64,000 bases of DNA from Micromonospora cremea (GTDB lineage Bacteria; Actinomycetota; Actinomycetes; Mycobacteriales; Micromonosporaceae), in NCBI RefSeq assembly GCF_900143515.1, contig NZ_FSQT01000002.1, forward strand, positions 3,473,501 to 3,537,500, given 5' to 3'. Both the position numbers and the translations under genes were made by a program. Within the stretch, counting starts at the first letter, position 1. Each line of letters opens with the position of its first letter. The notes under the pieces were generated by a model that made no database searches, was not told the DNA's origin, and worked only from the letters and a program-made list of their open reading frames with translations. Positions 7,214-15,683 of this stretch are shown here, piece after piece.

Positions 7214-7347
7214 GTGATCTTCCCCCTTCGGTACCCACGGGTACGAATGTCGTACCGGCGGTGGTCATCGCCCTGCCGGGTCGGCCGAGCGCTCCGCCTC
7301 CGGGTGGCCGATACGCTACGGCTACCCGTTCGCAGGTCGGTTTACAG

Positions 7348-7364
7348 TTAGCAAAGTTTACTAA
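7348..7364. promoter_or_regulatory. ROK-type operator
   Basis: TTAGCAAAGTTTACTAA is a 17-bp near-palindrome (three central mismatches) 16 bases before the ROK gene and between it and the divergent GH3 gene. AT-rich sites with TTAG/CTAA ends are typical for ROK regulators. It stands out in an otherwise GC-rich spacer. A further perfect palindrome, GTACCCACGGGTAC, lies at 7231-7244 near the GH3 start. Confidence 0.6.
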
Positions 7365-7380
7365 AACTAGAGGACGTGGC

Positions 7381-8556
7381 ATGAGTGCGACCCGGCTGCC
7401 CGGCACCCCCCGCCTGTTGCGCGCGCTCAACGACCGTGCCGCGCTGGAACTGCTCCTCGAACGCGGGCCGCTGACCCGGGCCCGGCTCGGCGAGCTGACC
7501 GGGCTGTCCAAGGTCACCGCCTCCCAGTTGGTCGAGCGGCTGGAGGAGCGCGGACTCGTCACCCGGGTCGGCGAGCAGGCCGGCGGGCGCGGCCCGAACG
7601 CCCAGCTCTACGCGGTACGCCCGGGCAGCGCCCACGTGGTCGGTGTGGACGTCGGGCCGGACCGGGTGGTGGCCGCCTGCGCCGACATCACCGGCGCCGT
7701 GATCGGCCGGGTCGAACAGTCCACCCGGGACACGGACGACCCGGTGGGCGTGGTGCACAACGCCGTGGTGCAGGCCGCGAGCAGCGCCCAGGCGCAGCTG
7801 AGCAGCGTACGGCGGATCGTGCTCGGCACGCCCGGTCTGGTCGACCCGCACACCGGCGACATCACCTTCGCCTTCAACCTGCCGCGCTGGCACAGCGGCC
7901 TGCTCGCCGCGCTGCGCGACGACCTGCACACCCCGGTGGTCTTCGAGAACGACGTCAACCTGGCCGCGGTGGCCGAGGCGCAGTCCGGCGCCGCGCAGGG
8001 GGTGGGCGACTTCGTGCTGGTCTGGGTGGGCGCCGGCGTCGGCCTGGCGATCATGCTGGGTGGGCGGCTGCACCACGGCAGCAGCGGCGCGGCCGGTGAG
8101 ATCGGCTACCTTCCGGTGCCCGGCGCGCCCATCCCACGTGACGTCTCCCGTCGCGCCAAGCCGGCGTTCCAGCAGTTGATCGGCGCGGACTCGGTGCGCG
8201 CGGTGGCCCGCGAGCACGGCTACCCGGACGCCGACGCCGCCGAGGCGGTCCGCGCGGCCGTCGCCGACGGCGACCGCGGCGGCCCCATGCTCGACGAGCT
8301 GGCCCGCCGGCTCGCGCTCGGCGTGGCCAGCACCTGCGTGGTGCTCGACCCGCCGCTGGTGGTGCTCGCCGGGGAGGTCGGCCAGGCCGGCGGCGCCGCG
8401 CTCGCCGACCGCGTCCAGCAGGAGGTGGCGGCGATCACTCTGGTTCGGCCCCGGGTGGTGCCCACCGGGCTGACCGAGGAGCCGATCCTGCGCGGCGCGC
8501 TGCGCACCGCACTGGACGCCGTCCGCGACGAGGTGTTCGGCTCCACCGTCGGCTGA
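7381..8556 (+). CDS. ROK-family transcriptional regulator
   Basis: The 391-residue protein has an N-terminal winged HTH (TRARLGELTGLSKVTASQLV, about residues 33-52) and a C-terminal ROK domain with the ATP-binding type stretch HVVGVDVGPDRVVAACADIT (about 82-101) and glycine-rich GAGVGLAIMLGGRLHHGSSG (about 218-237). The ROK zinc-site motif is degenerate: the CxCGxxGC cluster is not seen after GEIGYLPVPG, so it may not bind zinc or phosphorylate sugar. ATG at 7381 has AGAGGA upstream. Likely repressor of the divergent GH3 gene and of itself. Confidence 0.85.
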   Translation: MSATRLPGTPRLLRALNDRAALELLLERGPLTRARLGELTGLSKVTASQLVERLEERGLVTRVGEQAGGRGPNAQLYAVRPGSAHVVGVDVGPDRVVAACADITGAVIGRVEQSTRDTDDPVGVVHNAVVQAASSAQAQLSSVRRIVLGTPGLVDPHTGDITFAFNLPRWHSGLLAALRDDLHTPVVFENDVNLAAVAEAQSGAAQGVGDFVLVWVGAGVGLAIMLGGRLHHGSSGAAGEIGYLPVPGAPIPRDVSRRAKPAFQQLIGADSVRAVAREHGYPDADAAEAVRAAVADGDRGGPMLDELARRLALGVASTCVVLDPPLVVLAGEVGQAGGAALADRVQQEVAAITLVRPRVVPTGLTEEPILRGALRTALDAVRDEVFGSTVG

Positions 8557-8574
8557 GCCCGCAGGGGCGGTCAT

Positions 8575-8591
8575 GTGAAAGAATATTTCAC
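8575..8591. promoter_or_regulatory. Orphan palindrome GTGAAA-N5-TTTCAC
   Basis: GTGAAA (8575-8580), GAATA, TTTCAC (8586-8591). It looks like an operator for a dimeric regulator but lies between the ends of two convergent genes with no start codon nearby to control. Function unknown. Confidence 0.3.
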
Positions 8592-8637
8592 CGCTGGCCG
8601 GCCTGCTGCAAGCTCTTGCCGCAACCGCCTGGGCCTG

Positions 8638-8669
8638 CCGGGCCGCCCGCACCGGGGCGGGCGGCCCGG
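8638..8669. terminator. Bidirectional terminator between convergent genes
   Basis: CCGGGCCGCCCGC (8638-8650) pairs perfectly with GCGGGCGGCCCGG (8657-8669) around a 6-base loop, between the ROK gene and the ABC permease gene that end towards each other. Confidence 0.75.
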
Positions 8670-8677
8670 ACCGCGAC

Positions 8678-9694
8678 TCAGATCAGATCGCGGCGACGGA
8701 ACACGGCGAACGCCGCCACGGTCAGCCCGCCGGTGAGCACGAGCAGCACCACCAGCGCCGGCGCCCAGGTCAGCGAGTAGAACCCCTCGCAGTACATGCC
8801 CGGTTTCGTTCCGGTGCAGAGCTGGCTGTCGTAGAACTTCGCCTCACCGCTGAGCCACGCCCCGATGTAGCTGGAGAGCATCAGCTGGTCCGGGCGGCGG
8901 GCGTCGACGATCTCCAGCACCAGCCGGGCGCCCAGCTCCCAGACCACCGCGTACGCGGCGACCGCGCCGAGCGCCGCCGAGGTGTGCCGACCCAGCGTGG
9001 CGATGGCGAAGCCCAGCGCGCTGGCCAGCAGCACCAGCACCAGGCCACGGCCGTGCACCGCACCGAGGGAGCGCCAGAAGTCACTGCCCAGCCGGCCGGC
9101 CAGCCCGGCGGTCTGCCCGATCACCCAGAACGTGGCCAGGTAGACCACCGAGGCCACCACGGCCAGCGCCAGCACCGCGCCGAGCAGGGTGCCCAGCTTC
9201 GCGCCGAGCACCGTCAACCGGCGCGGTCGCCAGAGCAGCAGGTTCACCACGCCACCCGAGTTCAAGTCCGCGCCGATGTAGGAGGCGCCGACCAGGAACC
9301 CGAACAGCACCAGGAACGCGATGAGGAAGTAGAGCAGCGGACGTGCCTGCTGGGCGAAGCTGAACACCCCGGGGAGGAAGTCGGCGGCGATCGGCAGCCG
9401 GTCCCGCAGCGTCGGGTCGATCTCCGAGCAGTCGGAGGGGAAGTACTGCTCAGAGTCGCTCGGCGGGAGCGTGCCGTTCTGTCGGGCCAGACACTGCTGG
9501 TACGTGTCCTCCATGCTCTGCCGCGCCTCGGCGGCCTGGCTCCGCGCAGAGCTGAGCTCCTCCGCACTCGGCTTGTGCGAGCCAGCCAGGGTGGTCGCCG
9601 TGGTGACGCCGAACGCCAGCACCAGCAGCACGACCATGAGCTGCACGAATCGACGCGCGGACAGCCGCTCCACCTCGGCCCGGACCAGGTTCAC
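8678..9694 (-). CDS. ABC-2 type transporter permease
   Basis: The 338-residue protein has one N-terminal membrane helix (about residues 18-37), a soluble loop of about 80 residues with two cysteines (QQCLARQ and PSDCSEI), then five more hydrophobic segments (for example YFLIAFLVLFGFLVGASYIG near 122-141 and a C-terminal helix ending FAVFRRRDLI). This is the layout of ABC-2 permeases with a large extracytoplasmic loop. GTG at 9694 overlaps the stop of the upstream ATPase gene (GTGA), so the two are translated as a pair. The exported substrate is unknown. Confidence 0.85.
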   Translation of the reverse strand: MNLVRAEVERLSARRFVQLMVVLLVLAFGVTTATTLAGSHKPSAEELSSARSQAAEARQSMEDTYQQCLARQNGTLPPSDSEQYFPSDCSEIDPTLRDRLPIAADFLPGVFSFAQQARPLLYFLIAFLVLFGFLVGASYIGADLNSGGVVNLLLWRPRRLTVLGAKLGTLLGAVLALAVVASVVYLATFWVIGQTAGLAGRLGSDFWRSLGAVHGRGLVLVLLASALGFAIATLGRHTSAALGAVAAYAVVWELGARLVLEIVDARRPDQLMLSSYIGAWLSGEAKFYDSQLCTGTKPGMYCEGFYSLTWAPALVVLLVLTGGLTVAAFAVFRRRDLI

Positions 9695-10698
9695 GCGTCC
9701 ACTCCCCGTACGTCGAGATCGATCTCAGCATCGCCCGCACCGAGCGGCAGCCCCGAGTCGTCCACCTGCCGGGGCACCGACGGATGCCCGCCAGCGCCAG
9801 TCAGCTCCAGGAAGACGCTCTCCAGATCCGGCCGCAGCGGGGTCAGCTCGCCCACCCACAGCCCCTGTTCACCGAGCACCCGGCTGATCACCGTCGGGTC
9901 GGTCACCCCGCCCACCACCAGCGCCTCGCCGTCCACGCTCGCCGTCAGCTCGGCCTCGTGCAGCAGCTCCACGGCCCGCTCCGGCTCGGCCACCCGGACC
10001 AGGAACTCATGCCGGTCATAGCCGGCCAGCACCTCGTCCACCCGGCCGGTCGCCACCCGCCGCCCCCGCGAGATGATCGTGACGTGGTCGCAGATCAGCT
10101 GGATCTCGCCCAGGATGTGACTGGACACCAGCACGGTCACCCCGGCCGCCGCCAGCGAGCGCATCAGGTCCCGCATCTCCCGGATGCCGGCCGGGTCCAG
10201 CCCGTTCGCCGGCTCGTCCAGGATGAGCAGCTGCGGGTCCTTCAACAGTGCCGACGCCACCGCGAGGCGCTGCTTCATGCCCAGCGAGTAGCCCTTCACC
10301 CGCTCGTCGCCCCGGTCGCGCAGGCCCACCGTGTCCAGCACCTCGTGAACCCGCGCGATCGGAACCCCGCCTGCCCGGGCCAGCAGCCGCAGAGTGCGGT
10401 ACCCGGTGAAGTTGCCGAAGAACTGCGGGCTCTCCACGATGGCGCCGATCCGGCCGGCCACCCGGGGCAGCAGCTGTGGCGACGGCTCACCGAGCACGCT
10501 CATCCGCCCGCTGTCGGCCGAGACCAGCCCGAGCAGGGCACGCAGCGTGGTGGTCTTGCCGGAGCCGTTCGGGCCCAGGAACCCGTGGATCTGACCCGCC
10601 TCGACCAGCAGGTCGAACCCGTCGACCGCGACCCGTCGGCCGTTCCGCAGGCTGTGGAAAGTCTTTCGCAGACCCTCGATTTCGATGACCGCGCTCAT
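9691..10698 (-). CDS. ABC transporter ATP-binding protein (exporter, partner of the permease)
   Basis: The 335-residue protein has Walker A GFLGPNGSGKTTTLRALLG (about residues 38-56), the signature VKGYSLGMKQRLAVASALL (about 133-151), Walker B PQLLILDEPANGLDP and the switch His in VLVSSHILGE. A C-terminal extension of about 110 residues follows, as in DrrA/CcmA-type exporter ATPases. ATG at 10698 is chosen because the core reads from there as a normal ABC start (MSAVIEIEGLRKTF). It ends in a 4-base overlap with the permease gene. Confidence 0.87.
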   Translation of the reverse strand: MSAVIEIEGLRKTFHSLRNGRRVAVDGFDLLVEAGQIHGFLGPNGSGKTTTLRALLGLVSADSGRMSVLGEPSPQLLPRVAGRIGAIVESPQFFGNFTGYRTLRLLARAGGVPIARVHEVLDTVGLRDRGDERVKGYSLGMKQRLAVASALLKDPQLLILDEPANGLDPAGIREMRDLMRSLAAAGVTVLVSSHILGEIQLICDHVTIISRGRRVATGRVDEVLAGYDRHEFLVRVAEPERAVELLHEAELTASVDGEALVVGGVTDPTVISRVLGEQGLWVGELTPLRPDLESVFLELTGAGGHPSVPRQVDDSGLPLGAGDAEIDLDVRGVDA

Positions 10699-10829
10699 CC
10701 GCGCGGCTCCGTACCTCGACGGGGCATGGGCCGTCCTCCGGGTGTGGTGATCAACGACACGGCGCTTCACCCTATGACTGGGACGCCGCCCATGGGGGGC
10801 ACCACGGCGCTGCGTGGTTGGATGGTCCG

Positions 10830-11672
10830 GTGACTGGTGACCTGATCCCCGGCGCTGCCGGCGCCGCGCCTGCCGCCGCACCCGTGGACCCGGATCTGGT
10901 GGTCAGCCTCGACGGCGTCGGTGTACGCCGGTCCGGCACCGCCCTGCTGCAGGATCTGACCTGGCGGGTCGAGCTGGACGAGCGCTGGGTGGTGCTCGGC
11001 CCCAACGGGGCTGGCAAGACCACCCTGCTCAACCTCGCCGCCGGCCGGCTGCACCCCACCACCGGTGTCGCCCACGTGCTCGGCGAGCGGATCGGCCGCA
11101 CCGACGTCAACGAGTTGCGTACCCGGATCGGGCTCTCCACCGCCGCGCTCGCCGAGCGGCTGCCCGCCGAGGAGCGCGTCAGCGACGTGGTGGTCACCGC
11201 CGCCTGGTCGGTGGTCGGCCGCTGGCGGGAGAGCTACGACCGCGGCGACGAGGCGCGGGCGCGGGCACTGCTGGGCCAGCTCGGCATCGGCGGCCTCGCC
11301 GAGCGCCGCTACGGCACCCTCTCCGAAGGTGAGCGCAAGCGGGTGCAGATCGCCCGCGCGCTGATGACCGACCCGGAGCTGCTGCTGCTCGACGAGCCCG
11401 CCGCCGGGCTCGACCTGGGTGGGCGGGAGGACCTCGTGGCCCGGCTGGCCGAGCTGGCGTACGACCCGGACGCCCCGGCCCTGGTGCTGGTCACCCACCA
11501 CGTGGAGGAGATCCCACCGGGGTTCACCCACGCGCTGCTGCTGCGGGAGGGCGGGGTGGTCGCTCAGGGCCTGCTCGCCGAGACGCTGACCGGCGACAAC
11601 CTCTCCAAGACCTTCGGCCTGCCCCTGGTGGTCGAGCGGTCGGGCGACCGCTACACCGCCCGCGCCGCCTGA
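10830..11672 (+). CDS. Stand-alone ABC ATPase
   Basis: The 280-residue protein has Walker A VLGPNGAGKTTLLNLAAG (about residues 54-71), signature GTLSEGERKRVQIARALM, Walker B ELLLLDEPAAGLDLG and switch His VLVTHHVEE. There is no permease next to it; the following gene encodes ribokinase. The family resembles cytosolic ATPases of the ModF/PhnL-like kind, whose partners are unknown. GTG at 10830 is the likely start because the upstream TTG has no ribosome-binding site; neither start has a strong one. It is divergent from the exporter pair. Confidence 0.8.
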   Translation: MTGDLIPGAAGAAPAAAPVDPDLVVSLDGVGVRRSGTALLQDLTWRVELDERWVVLGPNGAGKTTLLNLAAGRLHPTTGVAHVLGERIGRTDVNELRTRIGLSTAALAERLPAEERVSDVVVTAAWSVVGRWRESYDRGDEARARALLGQLGIGGLAERRYGTLSEGERKRVQIARALMTDPELLLLDEPAAGLDLGGREDLVARLAELAYDPDAPALVLVTHHVEEIPPGFTHALLLREGGVVAQGLLAETLTGDNLSKTFGLPLVVERSGDRYTARAA

Positions 11673-11697
11673 GCGCGCGACAGGGCGGGAGGTGACC

Positions 11698-12594
11698 GTG
11701 CCGCAGACCCGGGTGGTCGTGGTGGGCAGCGCCAACATGGACCTGGTCGCGATGGCGCCCGCGCTGCCCCGGCCGGGCGAGACGATGCTCGGCACCGACT
11801 TCGTGATGGTGCCCGGCGGCAAGGGCGCCAACCAGGCGGTCGCCGCGGCCAGGGCGGGCGCCTCCAGCGCCTTCCTCGGCGCGATCGGCTCCGACGCGTT
11901 CGGCGTCACCCTCCGGGCCCGGATCACCGCGGCCGGTGTGGACACCGGCCACCTGCGGGTGGTCTACGGCGCTTCCGGGGTGGCGCTGGTGATGGTCAAC
12001 GCGCAGGGGGAGAACGCCATCGTGGTGACCCCCGGCGCGAACGACGCGCTGACCGGCCTCACCGAGGAGGAGTTGGCCACGGTACGCGGGGCGGACGTCC
12101 TGGTCGCCCAGCTGGAGATCCCGGTGCAGACGGTGGCCGCCGCCGCGACGGCCGCCCGCGCCGCCGGCACCCGGGTCATCCTGAACGCCGCCCCGGCCCG
12201 GGATCTCCCACCGGAGCTGCTCGCCGCGGTGGATCTGCTCGTCGTCAACGAGGGTGAGGCGCAGGCGTTCACCGGCCGGGGTCGGGACGAGCCACGGGCG
12301 CTGCTCGACCTGGTGCCCCGGGCCGTGCTCACCCTCGGCGGTGAGGGTGCCTGGTACGTCGACCGGGAGGGCACCGAGGTGCACGTGCCCGCCGTCCGGG
12401 TCGACGTGGTCGACTCCACCGCGGCCGGCGACGCGTTCACCGCCGCGCTGGCCGTCGGCTGGGGCGAGGGACGGGACCTGGTCGACGCGGTGCGCTGGGC
12501 GTCGGCGGCCGGCGCGGCCTGCGTCCGTCGGCTCGGCGCCTCGGTGGCGCTGCCCCGCCGTGCCGAGATCGACGAGCTGTACGCCCCGGGCTGA
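11698..12594 (+). CDS. rbsK: Ribokinase (PfkB family)
   Basis: The 298-residue protein shows the PfkB-family signature 1 as VPGGKGANQAVAAARAG (about residues 39-55) and signature 2 as VDSTAAGDAFTAALAVGW (about 238-255) with the catalytic Asp of AAGDAF. Length and the GSANMDLV N-terminus match ribokinase, which makes ribose 5-phosphate from ribose and ATP in the cytoplasm. GTG at 11698 is preferred since GGGAGG ends five bases upstream; GTG at 11692 overlaps that site. No ribose transporter is adjacent, so the gene probably serves nucleoside salvage or a transporter elsewhere. Confidence 0.88.
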   Translation: MPQTRVVVVGSANMDLVAMAPALPRPGETMLGTDFVMVPGGKGANQAVAAARAGASSAFLGAIGSDAFGVTLRARITAAGVDTGHLRVVYGASGVALVMVNAQGENAIVVTPGANDALTGLTEEELATVRGADVLVAQLEIPVQTVAAAATAARAAGTRVILNAAPARDLPPELLAAVDLLVVNEGEAQAFTGRGRDEPRALLDLVPRAVLTLGGEGAWYVDREGTEVHVPAVRVDVVDSTAAGDAFTAALAVGWGEGRDLVDAVRWASAAGAACVRRLGASVALPRRAEIDELYAPG

Positions 12595-12605
12595 TCCCAC
12601 CCGCG

Positions 12606-13640
12606 CTACGCCGGCCGGTCGGTAGCCGCCCCGGTGCGGAAGGCCCGGCGGTACGCCGACGGCGAGGTCCGCATGACCCGGCCGAAGTGGTGGCGGTACG
12701 TGACCGGGGCGTCGAAGCCCACCGCCCCGGCGATCTGTTCGACCGGGGCGTCGGTCTCCTCCAGCAGCGCCAGACTGGCCCGGACGCGCTGGTCGATCAG
12801 CCAGCGGATCGGGCTGGTTCCGGTGGCACGGGCGAAGTGCCGCAGGTAGGTGCGGGGCGACATGTGCGCCTGCTCGGCGAGCCGGGCCACGGTCAGCGGC
12901 TCGGTGAGGTGCGCGAGCGCCCAGTCGATGCTGCCGGCGATCCGGTCGTCGCCCGCGCCGCTGGGCACCGGCGCCTCGACGAACTGCGCCTGCCCACCAT
13001 CGCGGTGCGGCGGGATCACCAGCCGGCGGGCGACCGCGTTGGCGATCGCCGCGCCATGGTCCCGCCGGATCACGTGCACGCAGAGGTCGAGCCCGGCGGC
13101 GCTGCCGGCGCTGGTGAGCAGGTCGCCGTCGTCGAGGTAGAGCACGTCCGGGTCCACCTCGACCCGCGGGTACCGCTGCGCCAGCAGTTCGGCGTACCGC
13201 CAGTGGGTGGTGGCCCGCCGGGCGTCCAGCAGCCCGGCGCCGGCCAGCGCGAACGCGCCGGAGCAGATCGACATGATCCGGGCGCCGCGTTGGTGCGCCT
13301 GACGCAGCGCGGTCACCAGCTCGGGCGACGCGTCGGCGGTCACGTCTGGCACGCCGGGCACGATCACCGTTCGCGCCGCCGCCAGCTCCGCCAGGCCGTA
13401 CGGAGTGTGCAGGCTGGCCCCACCGACCACCGGCACCGGCCCGGGCCGTTCCGCGCAGACCACCAGGTCGTACCAGTCGACGTCGAACTCGGGCCGGGGC
13501 AGCCCGAACACCTCGGTGACGATGCCGGTCTCGAACACCGACATTCCCGGGTACGCGAGCACGGCGACGCGGTGACCGGCGGCCGGCCGCCGGGGCGACG
13601 GCAACGGAAGCGGCTCGGCCGCCAGAACACGGGTCGGCAT
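12606..13640 (-). CDS. GlxA-family AraC-type regulator with DJ-1/PfpI domain
   Basis: The 344-residue protein combines an N-terminal DJ-1/PfpI-like domain (about residues 25-190, with IMSICSGAFALAGAGLLDA holding the nucleophile-elbow Cys) and a C-terminal AraC DNA-binding domain with two HTHs (TVARLAEQAHMSPRTYLRHF near 249-268 and the second at PVEQIAGAVGFDAPVTYRHH near 299-318). This architecture is typical for GlxA regulators of amino-acid or quaternary-amine catabolism. It is convergent with ribokinase and divergent from the rhodanese gene, which may be its target. Confidence 0.88.
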   Translation of the reverse strand: MPTRVLAAEPLPLPSPRRPAAGHRVAVLAYPGMSVFETGIVTEVFGLPRPEFDVDWYDLVVCAERPGPVPVVGGASLHTPYGLAELAAARTVIVPGVPDVTADASPELVTALRQAHQRGARIMSICSGAFALAGAGLLDARRATTHWRYAELLAQRYPRVEVDPDVLYLDDGDLLTSAGSAAGLDLCVHVIRRDHGAAIANAVARRLVIPPHRDGGQAQFVEAPVPSGAGDDRIAGSIDWALAHLTEPLTVARLAEQAHMSPRTYLRHFARATGTSPIRWLIDQRVRASLALLEETDAPVEQIAGAVGFDAPVTYRHHFGRVMRTSPSAYRRAFRTGAATDRPA

Positions 13641-13710
13641 GGCGGGATGTTAGCGCAGGACGTCGTTCCCGCCACTCGCCTCGGGTCGTGGTGCCCGCCA
13701 GGATCGGTCC

Positions 13711-14169
13711 ATGACCTTCACCTTCGCCGTCCCGGCGGCCGATCCGGCCACCGCCGCCGCTCGTTTCCTCGCCCGGCTCAGCGTCGAGACCGACGTCAGC
13801 GACGTGCACGCCGACCTGTCCGCCCGCACTCCCGGGTTGGTGGTGGTCGATTCTCGGGGGGAGGCCGCCTGGGCGCAGGGACACCTGCCGGGGGCGGTGC
13901 ACCTGCCCACCGCCGAGATCGCCAGCCGAGCGGCCGGGCTGATCCCGGCCGGCTCGGCCGTGGTCACCTACTGCTGGGGGCCGGGCTGCAACGGCGCGAC
14001 CCGGGCCGCGTTGGAGTTCGCGCGGCTCGGTTACCCGGTCAAGGAGATGCTCGGCGGGTTCGAGTACTGGGTGCGGGAGGGTCTGCCGGTGGTGACCGAA
14101 GCCGGGCTGACCCGGCGCCCGGTCGACGATCTGACCGCGCCAGGCGCGTCGATCACCTGCGACTGCTGA
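13711..14169 (+). CDS. Rhodanese-like domain protein
   Basis: The 152-residue protein is a single rhodanese domain: VVVDSRGEAAWAQGHLPGAV (about residues 47-66) and an active-site loop VTYCWGPGCNGATRAALEFA (about 88-107) with the putative persulfide Cys in YCWGPGC. The C-terminus ends SITCDC, adding two cysteines. It would transfer sulfane sulfur in the cytoplasm. ATG at 13711 has CAGGA upstream. Divergent from the GlxA-type regulator, from which it is separated by only 70 bases. Confidence 0.85.
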   Translation: MTFTFAVPAADPATAAARFLARLSVETDVSDVHADLSARTPGLVVVDSRGEAAWAQGHLPGAVHLPTAEIASRAAGLIPAGSAVVTYCWGPGCNGATRAALEFARLGYPVKEMLGGFEYWVREGLPVVTEAGLTRRPVDDLTAPGASITCDC

Positions 14170-14208
14170 CTCCGGCTGCGGACCGTTAGGGGCCCGGCCG
14201 GCGAGGGC

Positions 14209-14937
14209 TCAGCCGACCAGATCGTCGCTGGCCTTCTCGCCCCGTCGGCGCAGCATGCCCAGGCCCGGGATGCCGGCGACGGCGAGCTTGAGGTCGCGGG
14301 TGACGTCGAGCAGGTCGTGCAGGTCGGGCCCGACCCGGTCCAGGGTGGCCAGGATCGGCAGGATGTCCGCCGTCAGGTGCTGCTTGAGCTTGGGCAGCTC
14401 GTCGATCAGGCGGATCGCCGCGGTGACCTCCTCGTGGCTCAGCTCCCCGACGAACCGGCCCGCCATCGGCGCGGCCCGCCGCAGGGCCGGCTCGTACGCC
14501 GCCAGCAGCTCAGCTGCGGTGGCCGCCGCCTCGGCCGCGGTGCCCACGGTGACCGCGGCCCGGCCGGCCACCGTGTCGGCCTCGGCGACCACCGTGCCGG
14601 CCAGGCGGGCGACCTGGTCGGCCTCCTGGACCACCACGGCCGCGGCCGTCGCCACCTCGGTGGCGGTGTCGATGGCGGTGGTGGCGGCGGCGCTGATCAC
14701 CGCCACCTCGCGGACCGCCGTCTCGGCGTCGGTGAGCACCTGGTCGGTCCGGTCCAGCGTCGTCTCGATCCGATCCACCACGCCGTTGATCCGGGCCAGC
14801 AGCGCCTCCACCCCGTCCAGCACCGCGAACGCGCGGGCGGGCACGGCGGCGAATGAGGCGGCCGAGCCGAGCGCCTGGTCGAGAGCGGAGCGGGTCAGGC
14901 CGACCATCGCGGTGGGTGTGGGGAGAGGGATCGCCAT
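14209..14937 (-). CDS. Alanine/valine-rich helical protein of unknown function
   Basis: The 242-residue protein is dominated by long amphipathic helices rich in Ala, Val, Thr and Asp (about residues 25-160), for example DRIETTLDRTDQVLTDAETA, followed by a less repetitive C-terminal part (KLKQHLTADILPILATLDRV near 187-206). It has no signal peptide, cysteine or clear membrane helix. The pattern suggests a coiled coil or apolipoprotein-like helical bundle that may bind membranes. I do not recognise a family with a known role. ATG at 14937 is the best start; no strong ribosome-binding site is visible. Confidence 0.72.
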   Translation of the reverse strand: MAIPLPTPTAMVGLTRSALDQALGSAASFAAVPARAFAVLDGVEALLARINGVVDRIETTLDRTDQVLTDAETAVREVAVISAAATTAIDTATEVATAAAVVVQEADQVARLAGTVVAEADTVAGRAAVTVGTAAEAAATAAELLAAYEPALRRAAPMAGRFVGELSHEEVTAAIRLIDELPKLKQHLTADILPILATLDRVGPDLHDLLDVTRDLKLAVAGIPGLGMLRRRGEKASDDLVG

Positions 14938-15015
14938 GGGATCAAGTGTGCGCCGGCCGCACCACAACCCCCCGACGGCAGCCGGCCGGCGCGGCGGCCT
15001 CGGCCCGGCGGCTGG

Positions 15016-15498
15016 TCACCGATGATCCCCCTGCTGCTCGACGGCGCGTTGCACCGCTCGGTAGATCTGCCCGAACCGCAGCGCGTCCGGGGTGCGCAGC
15101 AGCAGCTGCTCCCGGCCGTGGTGCTGCACCCACAGCTCGTGCACGTGGTTGCCGCGCTCGTAGGAGCGGTCCAGCCAGCCGAGCGGGATCTCGAGGAACG
15201 GGGTCAACGCCAGCGCCCCCACGGCGCAGGCGACGAGGACGAGCAGCGCCATCTGCCAGTTGCCCCGGTCCTGCGCCGTGTAGGCCAGCGAGAGCACGCA
15301 GACCAGCGCGACCAGCGGCGGCAGCGAGAGCAGCAGGACCAGGACGCCGCGACCGAGCACCCGGCCGCGTACCGCGAGCGTCTTCGGGCCGCGCGCGTGC
15401 CAGACGTACGTCACGTCGGAGAGGGGGACGAGGTGACCGCCCGCCCGGATCGACTCGGAGGTCACCTGCACCGCGTCGTCCCGGTAATAGAGGGTCAT
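15016..15498 (-). CDS. DUF6232-type membrane protein (copy 1)
   Basis: The 160-residue protein begins with a beta-rich N-terminal module (MTLYYRDDAVQVTSESIRAG ... VTYVWHARG), then two membrane helices (about residues 50-70 and 82-102), a DRSYERG motif and a C-terminal helix ALRFGQIYRAVQRAVEQQ. A paralogue with the same order lies at 16096-16575. The family is a small actinobacterial membrane family of unknown function. The two copies flank a SnoaL-like gene. Confidence 0.8.
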   Translation of the reverse strand: MTLYYRDDAVQVTSESIRAGGHLVPLSDVTYVWHARGPKTLAVRGRVLGRGVLVLLLSLPPLVALVCVLSLAYTAQDRGNWQMALLVLVACAVGALALTPFLEIPLGWLDRSYERGNHVHELWVQHHGREQLLLRTPDALRFGQIYRAVQRAVEQQGDHR

Positions 15499-15550
15499 CG
15501 CTAAGCCTAACCATCCGCCGGCAACCCGTACCCCTCGTGCGGTTTCGCTC

Positions 15551-15599
15551 AGATCTTGGACAGCTACCGTTCGCGCCGATCGGTAAGTGTCCAAGATCT
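15551..15599. repeat. 49-base inverted repeat AGATCTTGGACA / TGTCCAAGATCT
   Basis: Perfect 12-base arms (15551-15562 and 15588-15599) surround a 25-base loop that holds a second inverted pair, TACCG/CGGTA. It lies in the spacer between divergent genes. The form is that of a short palindromic intergenic repeat; whether it recurs in the genome cannot be tested within this window, where I find only this copy. Confidence 0.55.
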
Positions 15600-15683
15600 T
15601 GGGGCTGGCGGGGTACGTCCGCCGCTTGCAAGCGACCGTCGGCGGTCGGTGCGGACACGGTCGTCCGGGTAGCTTGTCGAGAC

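Noticed and set aside
10830..12594. A ribose ABC transporter operon (ATPase plus ribokinase)
   Set aside because: The ATPase has a single nucleotide-binding domain unlike RbsA, and no binding protein or permease is adjacent.
11524..13902. A 792-codon minus-strand frame antisense to ribokinase and across the GlxA-type regulator
   Set aside because: Sequence is low-complexity shadow of real genes in another frame; the regulator itself is fully explained at 12606-13640.
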